Assembly (NCBI GenBank): GCA_945910035.1
Contig: OX246754.1
Span: forward strand, 55,226,678-55,290,677
Direction: 5' to 3'
Origin: Brachypalpus laphriformis
Taxonomy: Eukaryota > Arthropoda > Insecta > Diptera > Syrphidae
Length of the DNA: 64,000 bases
The stretch's first letter is position 1, and every line of letters begins with the position of its first letter. The notes under the pieces were generated by a model, which saw only the letters and a program-made list of their open reading frames with translations, had not been told where the DNA came from and did not search any database. Position numbers and translations under genes: made by a program. This document shows positions 43,082 to 53,200 of this stretch, in pieces.

Positions 43082-44563
43082 ATGGTTCGGAAATTGCTAG
43101 AAGATTTGTCATTGCCGCAACTAAAGGAAGTACTGAGCCAGCGGGAGCAACCTACGACTGGTACAAAAAGAGAATTGATTATTAAGTTGCGGAAAATAGT
43201 GACGGACGAGGGTGCAGATCCTGAAACAGCTTTGTTTGACGTCGAAGAAGAACAAGTAAGTACGACGAGTGACATGTCGGCTTTAATGAAATTGCTATCT
43301 GAGAAATTCGACGAACAAAAGAATTCTCAAAATGAAAAATTCGAGAAGCTAGAAAATTCCTTTACTGAACAAAATAATTCTCTAGACGCCAAGCTCGATG
43401 AACAGAACAAACTATTTGAGAATTCTCTAGATGCTAAGCTGGATGTGCAAAACAAGAAGTTCGAGATACTAGAAAATTCTTTGGCTGAGCAGAAGAATTC
43501 TCTAGATGCTAAGCTTGACGAACAAAAGAACTCTCTGGAACATCAGCTATTCGATCAAAGGAGTGTTCTCGAAAGCAAATTCGATGAACAAAATAAAAGT
43601 TTGGAAACCAGATTCGGGACAATCGATGAGAAAATTGGAAATGTAGAGACCAAAATTGAGACATTTGAAACAAAATTCGAGAACGTTCAAACAAAATTCG
43701 AGGCTGTTGAAGGAAGATTCGAGAATTTGGCAAAGGAACTCGAATGCGTGAAGAAACAGAAAGTTCGGGAGTATTCAACCGACTGCCCGAGAAGGAAAGA
43801 GATGCAGCCTCCCGTCTTCGATGGACAAACATCATGGCCAATATATAAGAGGCAGTTCGAAGCTGCGGCAATGACGAACAACTGGGACGATGAAGAGAGG
43901 TCCATTGCCCTCACGCTTGCGCTTAGAGGATCAGCTGCAGAGCTACTACAAACTATTCCCGAGGACAAACAACGCAACGACGACAGTCTGGTGAAAGCCA
44001 TTGAGATGCGATTTGGGGACGACCACATGCAGCAAGTATATAGGGTCCAGTTGCGCAGAAGGTCCCAGATGAAGGGTGAGACGCTCCAGCAGTTGCAAGC
44101 AGACATCGAGCGGCTGGCACATTTGTCCTATCCAAACGCCGGCGAGGAGATCATTAACGAGATGGCAACCGAAGCGTTCACCCATGCCATAGCTGATTCG
44201 AAACTACAAATGGCGGTAAGAATGGCTTCAAAGAAAACGCTCGCCGAAGCTTTGGCGTTTGCTCTGACAATGGAGGCCGCAGACCAGGCCTGTCAGGGAA
44301 TACACCGTGTGAGGGAAGTAGCCGCTACCGAATGCTCTTGCCAGAGGATGGACGTCGAAGACCGAAACAACGCTCGCGGAGGACAAATTCGTTGCTGGAA
44401 CTGCAACAAAATGGGACACCTACAACGGCAATGCAGAAATCCACCCAGACATGGAAACTGTCCACATTGCGCGAACAGGCGACGCAACGAAGAACCATCC
44501 AACAGGGACAACATCCATCCTGTTGGCCAGGCTCCTCGAAACCAGGAGTCGGGAAACGCCTAA
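43082..44563 (+). CDS. Gag of copy C
   Basis: 493 residues. It starts MVRKLLEDLSLPQLKEVLSQ. Residues about 1-45 fit a SAP motif (L..L...L..R......GTKRELI.KL), a DNA-binding helix pair common in chromatin proteins but unusual in Gag. Residues about 65-240 form a coiled coil of FDEQKNS/LDAKLDEQ-type repeats, longer than in copies A and B. Then comes the capsid-like PPVFDGQTSWPIYKRQFEAA region and one CCHC knuckle, CWNCNKMGHLQRQC (about 439-452). The ORF ends NQESGNA with TAA at 44561-44563. The GGGAAAC slip site lies six codon positions or fewer before the stop. Confidence 0.9.
   Translation: MVRKLLEDLSLPQLKEVLSQREQPTTGTKRELIIKLRKIVTDEGADPETALFDVEEEQVSTTSDMSALMKLLSEKFDEQKNSQNEKFEKLENSFTEQNNSLDAKLDEQNKLFENSLDAKLDVQNKKFEILENSLAEQKNSLDAKLDEQKNSLEHQLFDQRSVLESKFDEQNKSLETRFGTIDEKIGNVETKIETFETKFENVQTKFEAVEGRFENLAKELECVKKQKVREYSTDCPRRKEMQPPVFDGQTSWPIYKRQFEAAAMTNNWDDEERSIALTLALRGSAAELLQTIPEDKQRNDDSLVKAIEMRFGDDHMQQVYRVQLRRRSQMKGETLQQLQADIERLAHLSYPNAGEEIINEMATEAFTHAIADSKLQMAVRMASKKTLAEALAFALTMEAADQACQGIHRVREVAATECSCQRMDVEDRNNARGGQIRCWNCNKMGHLQRQCRNPPRHGNCPHCANRRRNEEPSNRDNIHPVGQAPRNQESGNA
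44551..44557 (+). promoter_or_regulatory. -1 ribosomal frameshift heptamer GGGAAAC (copy C)
   Basis: G GGA AAC lies in the gag frame exactly as X XXY YYZ, with the gag stop codon two codons later (44561-44563). A -1 slip here enters the long pol frame at 44557 (reading RLRASFAGQKL). GGGAAAC is a known slippery heptamer. I did not verify a downstream stem or pseudoknot. Confidence 0.8.
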
Positions 44564-47500
44564 GAGCCAGCTTTGCGGGGCAAAAGTTGGCTAATGGAAT
44601 CGACGCCCCCAAGACCACCATCCAGGTCTCCCAAACCAAACGATGCAACAAGAGTCTCACAGTGGAAGCATTCATCGGCAAAAACAAGTGCGTGGCTACT
44701 ATCGATACCGGCGCCACGGCTTCCATTGTAAGAAGAGATCTCGTCCGGAAGTCTTGGCTGCACAACACCAGCTGCTACTGTCTTAGAACTGCGACAGGGG
44801 AAGCGGCGAAAGTATACGGAGAAGTTCGCCTCACGTTACAACTAGCAGGGTTGGCCTTTTCTCATGCGTTCCTGGTAGCCGACGTATGTGATGAATGCAT
44901 CATCGGAGTGGACTTTATGAAAGAACATGACGTAATCATCGACATCGGGATGCAAGTTCTGCGGTACAGGAACGTAGAGATTCCAATGGTGTACGGGAAC
45001 GAGAATGCAGCACATTTAAGGACAATACTCAGCAAGGACGAAGTCTTACCACCATCTTCCGAGACTATCATTTGGACAAAACTAGAGGGTGATCCTGGGA
45101 GCCACCGATTCTACCTATTGGAGCCGGATTTAGGAAGGATTTCCCCAAACTACATCGTGGGAAAAGTGTTAGTGGAGCCAAAGAATAGCCTGGTCCCAGT
45201 AAGGCTCATGAACTTAAAGAGCCACAGCGTCAAACTAAAACAAGGGGAGGTTATTGGTGAATGTGTTCCGATATGTTTAATCTCAACAATAACTGAAAAA
45301 GAATCTGCGAGGCCCGTTTCATCAGGCAGGTTGGCCGAAGTAAGGGACATGATCCTCAAGCACTGCGAACTGGATCAGGATCAGCGAGCCATGGCAGAAA
45401 ATCTAATCGGTGAGTACGCTGATATATTTGCCTCACAGGATGGAGAGTATGGCCGAACACATCTGGTGCAACATCGCATAGGCACTGGGGACGCCAGACC
45501 AATTCGCCAGCCTGCCAGACGACTACCATTGGCAAAACAGACAGAGGTTGCAGATATGGTGTCAACGATGGAGAAGGAAGGGCTCATCGAAAGTTCTAAG
45601 AGTCCGTGGGCCTCACCTGTTGTACTGGTTAAGAAGAAAGACGGCAGCACTCGATTCTGCGTGGACTATCGCAGACTTAAAGACGTCACCAAAAAGGATA
45701 GCTACCCTCTGCCACGGATCGATGACACATTAGACACACTCTCAGGGGCTCGATGGTTTTCCACCCTTGATTTAAAGAGCGGTTATTGGCAGGTACAGAT
45801 CGATCCAAAGGACCGAGAGAAAACTGCGTTCACTGCAGGAAATGGGCTGTGGCAGTTTACAGTAATGCCATTTGGATTGTGCAACGCTCCGGCAACTTTT
45901 GAGCGCCTAATGGAACATGTCCTGCGTGGATTGACCTGGAAAACTTGCTTGGTGTATCTGGACGATGTGATCGTGATAGGAAAAACATTCGAGGAACATC
46001 GCGACAACCTGAAGAATGTGCTAGAACGGCTTCGAAGCGCTCACCTGAAGCTAAACCCAAAGAAATGTGACCTCTTCAGATCCGAAGTCAAGTACCTGGG
46101 CCACGTTATCTCATCAGAAGGAGTGCGAACAGATCCAGACAAGGTGGAAGCTGTGAAAAACTGGCCAGTTCCAAAAGACAAACACCAACTCAGGAGCTTT
46201 TTGGGTCTCGCCACGTACTACCGACGATTCGTAAAGGACTTTGCCGGAATCGCGAAGAGCCTGCATCAACTGACAGAAAAAGGAAGGCAATTCAAGTGGT
46301 CAGGTGAGTGCGACAAAAGCTTCAAGAACCTTAAGCACCAACTATGCGAAGCACCAACACTAGCATATCCCATTCCCGGAGAAATGTTCATCGTGGATGC
46401 AGATGCAAGTAACGTCGGTATCGGAGCGGTTCTTTCGCAGGTACACAAGGGCCAAGAGAAGGTAGTCGCATACTTCAGCAAAGTGCTCTCCAAGCCGGAA
46501 AGGAACTACTGCGTGACCAGGCGAGAACTTCTGGCGCTGCTTCTGGCGACAAAACACTTCCATAAATACCTCTACGGCCAAAAGTTCCTTTTGCGCACAG
46601 ACCACGCGGCTCTAAAATGGCTGCTGCAGTTCAAGAATCCAGAGGGCCAGGTCGCAAGATGGATTGAACGGCTGCAGATGTACGATTATGAAATACAGCA
46701 TCGTAAGGGGAAACTTCATTCTAATGCGGATGCCTTATCCCGGCGACCATGTAAGAGCGACTGCAAGCATTGTGTGCGGCAGGAAGAGAAGAACCTTCTT
46801 TCCATCCAAAGGGTAAGAGCTGAGCCTATCGCTGGTTGGAGTGCAGAAGAAATCCGCAACGCTCAAAAAGAAGACCCGGACATCGAGCCGATATTAGCGT
46901 GGAAGGAGTTTATGGAAAAGCCAACCGGACAAGATATCTCGGACAGGAGCCCCACTCTCAAGGCATACTGGGCTCAGTGGGACTCCCTTCATGTGCAAGA
47001 TGGTGTACTGAAAAGGAAATGGGAAAGGCCAGACGGGAAAGATTTCATAATGCAGCTTGTCTTGCCGCGATCAAAAGTACACGAGGTGCTACGGGAGATG
47101 CATGATGGAGCATCCGGAGGTCATTTGGGTGCAAACAAGACCCTGGAGAATGTGCGAGAACGTTTCTATTGGCTCAGCGCAAGGGTAGACGTAGAGAGTT
47201 GGTGCCGAAAATGCGTCGTGTGTGCAGCCAGCAAGGGACCCAGAACGAAAACGCGAGGCAAGATGCACCAGTACAACGTGGGCGCACCCTTTGAACGGAT
47301 TGCCGCTGACATCGCTGGTCCATTTCCAGAAACCGACAATGGTAACCGTTACATCCTAGTCGTCATGGACTACTTCAGCAAATGGCCGGAAGCGTTCGCT
47401 ATCCCTAACCAGGAAGCGAAGACCATCGTGGAACAGATCGTCAACAACTGGGTGAGCAGGTTTGGCGTGCCCATGGAACTGCATTCTGACCAGGGACGAA

Positions 47501-48165
47501 ACTTTGAATCGAAGATATTCCAACAGGTATGTCAACAACTAGGAATCAAAAAGACGAGAACTACCCCGCTTCATCCACAATCCGACGGGATGGTAGAGCG
47601 CTTCAACAGAACCTTAAACGAACATCTCTCCAAGGTCGTAGAAGACCACCAGCGCGATTGGGATCGACAAATTCCTCTTTTCTTGATGGCCTACCGAAAT
47701 GCAGTGCACAGTACTACTGGACATACTCCATCCGAAGTCTTGTTTGGTCAAGCAGTTCGGCTACCTAGTGAGGTGAAGTTTGGATCCCCTAACGATGAGC
47801 CCAAATGTGAAGAGGACTATGTGGCAGACCTCAGGGAAAGGATCCGAGACATACATCAGAGGACCAGGACGAGGATAAGGATAGCGAGCGACCACATGAA
47901 AACCAGGTACGACACAAAGGCAACAACGTCCAGCTTCCACGAGGGAGACCTAGTATGGCTGTACAACCCACACCGGCAAAAGGGGAGGTCACCCAAGCTG
48001 CAGCAAGACTGGGAGGGCCCTTATAAAGTGGTCACACGCATCAAAGACGTCGTCTTCCGGATCCAGCGTGGAGTAAGAGGCAAGATGAAAATTGTCCACC
48101 TGGATCGTCTTCATCGTTACCATGGCAGTAATCCAGATGATCTTGTTCGGGACGAACAAGTTTAA
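44557..48165 (+). CDS. Pol polyprotein of copy C
   Basis: Frame -1 to gag, reached by slippage; it is open back to 44332 but the upstream part overlaps gag. Domains: aspartic protease IDTGATASIV (DTG at 44704-44712), RT with CVDYRRLKDV, FSTLDLKSGYWQVQI, PFGLCNAPATFERL and YLDD at 45955-45966. RNase H has IVDADASNVGIGAVLSQ and TDHAALKWLL. Integrase has GHLGANK and CRKCVVCAAS zinc ligands (47120-47222), ADIAGP (about 47308), HSDQGRNF (about 47482) and DGMVERFNRT. A GPYKVVTRI GPY/F module follows. The stop lies next to the polypurine tract and LTR, leaving no room for env. The domain order fits Ty3/gypsy (RH before IN). Appears intact. Confidence 0.92.
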   Translation, partial: RLRASFAGQKLANGIDAPKTTIQVSQTKRCNKSLTVEAFIGKNKCVATIDTGATASIVRRDLVRKSWLHNTSCYCLRTATGEAAKVYGEVRLTLQLAGLAFSHAFLVADVCDECIIGVDFMKEHDVIIDIGMQVLRYRNVEIPMVYGNENAAHLRTILSKDEVLPPSSETIIWTKLEGDPGSHRFYLLEPDLGRISPNYIVGKVLVEPKNSLVPVRLMNLKSHSVKLKQGEVIGECVPICLISTITEKESARPVSSGRLAEVRDMILKHCELDQDQRAMAENLIGEYADIFASQDGEYGRTHLVQHRIGTGDARPIRQPARRLPLAKQTEVADMVSTMEKEGLIESSKSPWASPVVLVKKKDGSTRFCVDYRRLKDVTKKDSYPLPRIDDTLDTLSGARWFSTLDLKSGYWQVQIDPKDREKTAFTAGNGLWQFTVMPFGLCNAPATFERLMEHVLRGLTWKTCLVYLDDVIVIGKTFEEHRDNLKNVLERLRSAHLKLNPKKCDLFRSEVKYLGHVISSEGVRTDPDKVEAVKNWPVPKDKHQLRSFLGLATYYRRFVKDFAGIAKSLHQLTEKGRQFKWSGECDKSFKNLKHQLCEAPTLAYPIPGEMFIVDADASNVGIGAVLSQVHKGQEKVVAYFSKVLSKPERNYCVTRRELLALLLATKHFHKYLYGQKFLLRTDHAALKWLLQFKNPEGQVARWIERLQMYDYEIQHRKGKLHSNADALSRRPCKSDCKHCVRQEEKNLLSIQRVRAEPIAGWSAEEIRNAQKEDPDIEPILAWKEFMEKPTGQDISDRSPTLKAYWAQWDSLHVQDGVLKRKWERPDGKDFIMQLVLPRSKVHEVLREMHDGASGGHLGANKTLENVRERFYWLSARVDVESWCRKCVVCAASKGPRTKTRGKMHQYNVGAPFERIAADIAGPFPETDNGNRYILVVMDYFSKWPEAFAIPNQEAKTIVEQIVNNWVSRFGVPMELHSDQGRNFESKIFQQVCQQLGIKKTRTTPLHPQSDGMVERFNRTLNEHLSKVVEDHQRDWDRQIPLFLMAYRNAVHSTTGHTPSEVLFGQAVRLPSEVKFGSPNDEPKCEEDYVADLRERIRDIHQRTRTRIRIASDHMKTRYDTKATTSSFHEGDLVWLYNPHRQKGRSPKLQQDWEGPYKVVTRIKDVVFRIQRGVRGKMKIVHLDRLHRYHGSNPDDLVRDEQV

Positions 48166-48176
48166 GAGGGGGGCAG

Positions 48177-48662
48177 TGTAGTAGTGACTACAGGATGGTT
48201 TGTGTACCAAAAACTAAAACACTGTATCTCAAACTGTGCAACGACATCTATTGCCTACTAGTAGTAAATATTCCAACCTGATGTGCTTACGTTCCAACCT
48301 GATGTGCTTACGTTCCACAATCGTTCCACACAATATCCCAATATTCCATGATCCTCAATTCACCCGGAGAAACATCTAGCATGTTCTAGAACCCCTTGCA
48401 ATTTCCTATAAATACCCATACCACAACCAACGTCGACACAGTTGTAATAAGGTGAATACAGCGATTACAAGAGATATTCGACTAGTGGTGAAAACAAGCG
48501 ATATTGTGAAAGTAAATCTGTAGCGACAATTTAATTTGAAATAAGTAAGAATAAAGTGATTGAATGTTGTGTTAAAGTAAAGTTGGTGTTTGATAAATAA
48601 ATAAACGATTAAAATACACAAAAGACGGTTTTATTTAAACGAACCCAAGAAAGAATATTACA
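48177..48662 (+). repeat. LTR 2 of the C/D array (shared)
   Basis: 486 bp. Serves as 3' LTR of copy C and 5' LTR of copy D. Polypurine tract AAGAGGGGGGCAG precedes it at 48164-48176 and the tRNA-Leu-like primer site TGGTGTCAGAA follows from 48664. TATAAATA at 48407-48414. One private change (ACAATCGTTCC). Confidence 0.92.
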
Positions 48663-48728
48663 TTGGTGTCAGAAAAGTGGAATAAAACAAATTTTGTGTA
48701 TTGCGTTTTGTGTAAGTGAAAAATAAAA

Positions 48729-50210
48729 ATGGTTCGGAAATTGCTAGAAGATTTGTCATTGCCGCAACTAAAGGAAGTACTGAGCCAGCGGGAGCAACCT
48801 ACGACTGGTACAAAAAGAGAATTGATTATTAAGTTGCGGAAAATAGTGACGGACGAGGGTGCAGATCCTGAAACAGCTTTGTTTGACGTCGAAGAAGAAC
48901 AAGTAAGTACGACGAGTGACATGTCGGCTTTAATGAAATTGCTATCTGAGAAATTCGACGAACAAAAGAATTCTCAAAATGAAAAATTCGAGAAGCTAGA
49001 AAATTCCTTTACTGAACAAAATAATTCTCTAGACGCCAAGCTCGATGAACAGAACAAACTATTTGAGAATTCTCTAGATGCTAAGCTGGATGTGCAAAAC
49101 AAGAAGTTCGAGATACTAGAAAATTCTTTGGCTGAGCAGAAGAATTCTCTAGATGCTAAGCTTGACGAACAAAAGAACTCTCTGGAACATCAGCTATTCG
49201 ATCAAAGGAGTGTTCTCGAAAGCAAATTCGATGAACAAAATAAAAGTTTGGAAACCAGATTCGGGACAATCGATGAGAAAATTGGAAATGTAGAGACCAA
49301 AATTGAGACATTTGAAACAAAATTCGAGAACGTTCAAACAAAATTCGAGGCTGTTGAAGGAAGATTCGAGAATTTGGCAAAGGAACTCGAATGCGTGAAG
49401 AAACAGAAAGTTCGGGAGTATTCAACCGACTGCCCGAGAAGGAAAGAGATGCAGCCTCCCGTCTTCGATGGACAAACATCATGGCCAATATATAAGAGGC
49501 AGTTCGAAGCTGCGGCAATGACGAACAACTGGGACGATGAAGAGAGGTCCATTGCCCTCACGCTTGCGCTTAGAGGATCAGCTGCAGAGCTACTACAAAC
49601 TATTCCCGAGGACAAACAACGCAACGACGACAGTCTGGTGAAAGCCATTGAGATGCGATTTGGGGACGACCACATGCAGCAAGTATATAGGGTCCAGTTG
49701 CGCAGAAGGTCCCAGATGAAGGGTGAGACGCTCCAGCAGTTGCAAGCAGACATCGAGCGGCTGGCACATTTGTCCTATCCAAACGCCGGCGAGGAGATCA
49801 TTAACGAGATGGCAACCGAAGCGTTCACCCATGCCATAGCTGATTCGAAACTACAAATGGCGGTAAGAATGGCTTCAAAGAAAACGCTCGCCGAAGCTTT
49901 GGCGTTTGCTCTGACAATGGAGGCCGCAGACCAGGCCTGTCAGGGAATACACCGTGTGAGGGAAGTAGCCGCTACCGAATGCTCTTGCCAGAGGATGGAC
50001 GTCGAAGACCGAAACAACGCTCGCGGAGGACAAATTCGTTGCTGGAACTGCAACAAAATGGGACACCTACAACGGCAATGCAGAAATCCACCCAGACATG
50101 GAAACTGTCCACATTGCGCGAACAGGCGACGCAACGAAGAACCATCCAACAGGGACAACATCCATCCTGTTGGCCAGGCTCCTCGAAACCAGGAGTCGGG
50201 AAACGCCTAA
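48729..50210 (+). CDS. Gag of copy D
   Basis: 493 residues, identical as far as I can see to the Gag of copy C: SAP-like N-terminus, long coiled coil, capsid-like region and CCHC knuckle. Stop at 50208-50210. The slip heptamer lies at 50198-50204. Confidence 0.9.
   Translation: MVRKLLEDLSLPQLKEVLSQREQPTTGTKRELIIKLRKIVTDEGADPETALFDVEEEQVSTTSDMSALMKLLSEKFDEQKNSQNEKFEKLENSFTEQNNSLDAKLDEQNKLFENSLDAKLDVQNKKFEILENSLAEQKNSLDAKLDEQKNSLEHQLFDQRSVLESKFDEQNKSLETRFGTIDEKIGNVETKIETFETKFENVQTKFEAVEGRFENLAKELECVKKQKVREYSTDCPRRKEMQPPVFDGQTSWPIYKRQFEAAAMTNNWDDEERSIALTLALRGSAAELLQTIPEDKQRNDDSLVKAIEMRFGDDHMQQVYRVQLRRRSQMKGETLQQLQADIERLAHLSYPNAGEEIINEMATEAFTHAIADSKLQMAVRMASKKTLAEALAFALTMEAADQACQGIHRVREVAATECSCQRMDVEDRNNARGGQIRCWNCNKMGHLQRQCRNPPRHGNCPHCANRRRNEEPSNRDNIHPVGQAPRNQESGNA
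50198..50204 (+). promoter_or_regulatory. -1 ribosomal frameshift heptamer GGGAAAC (copy D)
   Basis: Same phase and same distance to the gag stop as in copy C. The heptamer is also kept in the otherwise broken copy B. Confidence 0.8.
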
Positions 50211-53200
50211 GAGCCAGCTTTGCGGGGCAAAAGTTGGCTAATGGAATCGACGCCCCCAAGACCACCATCCAGGTCTCCCAAACCAAACGATGCAACAAGA
50301 GTCTCACAGTGGAAGCATTCATCGGCAAAAACAAGTGCGTGGCTACTATCGATACCGGCGCCACGGCTTCCATTGTAAGAAGAGATCTCGTCCGGAAGTC
50401 TTGGCTGCACAACACCAGCTGCTACTGTCTTAGAACTGCGACAGGGGAAGCGGCGAAAGTATACGGAGAAGTTCGCCTCACGTTACAACTAGCAGGGTTG
50501 GCCTTTTCTCATGCGTTCCTGGTAGCCGACGTATGTGATGAATGCATCATCGGAGTGGACTTTATGAAAGAACATGACGTAATCATCGACATCGGGATGC
50601 AAGTTCTGCGGTACAGGAACGTAGAGATTCCAATGGTGTACGGGAACGAGAATGCAGCACATTTAAGGACAATACTCAGCAAGGACGAAGTCTTACCACC
50701 ATCTTCCGAGACTATCATTTGGACAAAACTAGAGGGTGATCCTGGGAGCCACCGATTCTACCTATTGGAGCCGGATTTAGGAAGGATTTCCCCAAACTAC
50801 ATCGTGGGAAAAGTGTTAGTGGAGCCAAAGAATAGCCTGGTCCCAGTAAGGCTCATGAACTTAAAGAGCCACAGCGTCAAACTAAAACAAGGGGAGGTTA
50901 TTGGTGAATGTGTTCCGATATGTTTAATCTCAACAATAACTGAAAAAGAATCTGCGAGGCCCGTTTCATCAGGCAGGTTGGCCGAAGTAAGGGACATGAT
51001 CCTCAAGCACTGCGAACTGGATCAGGATCAGCGAGCCATGGCAGAAAATCTAATCGGTGAGTACGCTGATATATTTGCCTCACAGGATGGAGAGTATGGC
51101 CGAACACATCTGGTGCAACATCGCATAGGCACTGGGGACGCCAGACCAATTCGCCAGCCTGCCAGACGACTACCATTGGCAAAACAGACAGAGGTTGCAG
51201 ATATGGTGTCAACGATGGAGAAGGAAGGGCTCATCGAAAGTTCTAAGAGTCCGTGGGCCTCACCTGTTGTACTGGTTAAGAAGAAAGACGGCAGCACTCG
51301 ATTCTGCGTGGACTATCGCAGACTTAATGACGTCACCAAAAAGGATAGCTACCCTCTGCCACGGATCGATGACACATTAGACACACTCTCAGGGGCTCGA
51401 TGGTTTTCCACCCTTGATTTAAAGAGCGGTTATTGGCAGGTACAGATCGATCCAAAGGACCGAGAGAAAACTGCGTTCACTGCAGGAAATGGGCTGTGGC
51501 AGATTACTGTAATGCCATTTGGATTGTGCAACGCTCCGGCAACTTTTGAGCGCCTAATGGAACATGTCCTGCGTGGATTGACCTGGAAAACTTGCTTGGT
51601 GTATCTGGACGATGTGATCGTGATAGGAAAAACATTCGAGGAACATCGCGACAACCTGAAGAATGTGCTAGAACGGCTTCGAAGCGCTCACCTGAAGCTA
51701 AACCCAAAGAAATGTGACCTCTTCAGATCCGAAGTCAAGTACCTGGGCCACGTTATCTCATCAGAAGGAGTGCGAACAGATCCAGACAAGGTGGAAGCTG
51801 TGAAAAACTGGCCAGTTCCAAAAGACAAACACCAACTCAGGAGCTTTTTGGGTCTCGCCACGTACTACCGACGATTCGTAAAGGACTTTGCCGGAATCGC
51901 GAAGAGCCTGCATCAACTGACAGAAAAAGGAAGGCAATTCAAGTGGTCAGGTGAGTGCGACAAAAGCTTCAAGAACCTTAAGCACCAACTATGCGAAGCA
52001 CCAACACTAGCATATCCCATTCCCGGAGAAATGTTCATCGTGGATGCAGATGCAAGTAACGTCGGTATCGGAGCGGTTCTTTCGCAGGTACACAAGGGCC
52101 AAGAGAAGGTAGTCGCATACTTCAGCAAAGTGCTCTCCAAGCCGGAAAGGAACTACTGCGTGACCAGGCGAGAACTTCTGGCGCTGCTTCTGGCGACAAA
52201 ACACTTCCATAAATACCTCTACGGCCAAAAGTTCCTTTTGCGCACAGACCACGCGGCTCTAAAATGGCTGCTGCAGTTCAAGAATCCAGAGGGCCAGGTC
52301 GCAAGATGGATTGAACGGCTGCAGATGTACGATTATGAAATACAGCATCGTAAGGGGAAACTTCATTCTAATGCGGATGCCTTATCCCGGCGACCATGTA
52401 AGAGCGACTGCAAGCATTGTGTGCGGCAGGAAGAGAAGAACCTTCTTTCCATCCAAAGGGTAAGAGCTGAGCCTATCGCTGGTTGGAGTGCAGAAGAAAT
52501 CCGCAACGCTCAAAAAGAAGACCCGGACATCGAGCCGATATTAGCGTGGAAGGAGTTTATGGAAAAGCCAACCGGACAAGATATCTCGGACAGGAGCCCC
52601 ACTCTCAAGGCATACTGGGCTCAGTGGGACTCCCTTCATGTGCAAGATGGTGTACTGAAAAGGAAATGGGAAAGGCCAGACGGGAAAGATTTCATAATGC
52701 AGCTTGTCTTGCCGCGATCAAAAGTACACGAGGTGCTACGGGAGATGCATGATGGAGCATCCGGAGGTCATTTGGGTGCAAACAAGACCCTGGAGAAGGT
52801 GCGAGAACGTTTCTATTGGCTCAGCGCAAGGGTAGACGTAGAGAGTTGGTGCCGAAAATGCGTCGTGTGTGCAGCCAGCAAGGGACCCAGAACGAAAACG
52901 CGAGGCAAGATGCACCAGTACAACGTGGGCGCACCCTTTGAACGGATTGCCGCTGACATCGCTGGTCCATTTCCAGAAACCGACAATGGTAACCGTTACA
53001 TCCTAGTCGTCATGGACTACTTCAGCAAATGGCCGGAAGCGTTCGCTATCCCTAACCAGGAAGCGAAGACCATCGTGGAACAGATCGTCAACAACTGGGT
53101 GAGCAGGTTTGGCGTGCCCATGGAACTGCATTCTGACCAGGGACGAAACTTTGAATCGAAGATATTCCAACAGGTATGTCAACAACTAGGAATCAAAAAG

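Noticed and set aside
43509..44185. Long antisense frames within gag of copies C and D (repeated at 49156-49832)
   Set aside because: Mirror frames of the Gag coding strand; identical repetition only reflects the duplicated element.
44332..44556. Methionine-started upstream part of the pol open frame
   Set aside because: It overlaps the conserved gag knuckle region and has no protein resemblance in this frame. Pol is better explained by -1 slippage at 44551-44557.
48166..48176. Room for an env gene after pol
   Set aside because: The pol stop is followed at once by the polypurine tract and LTR in all copies; no envelope-like frame exists, so these are retrotransposons without env.
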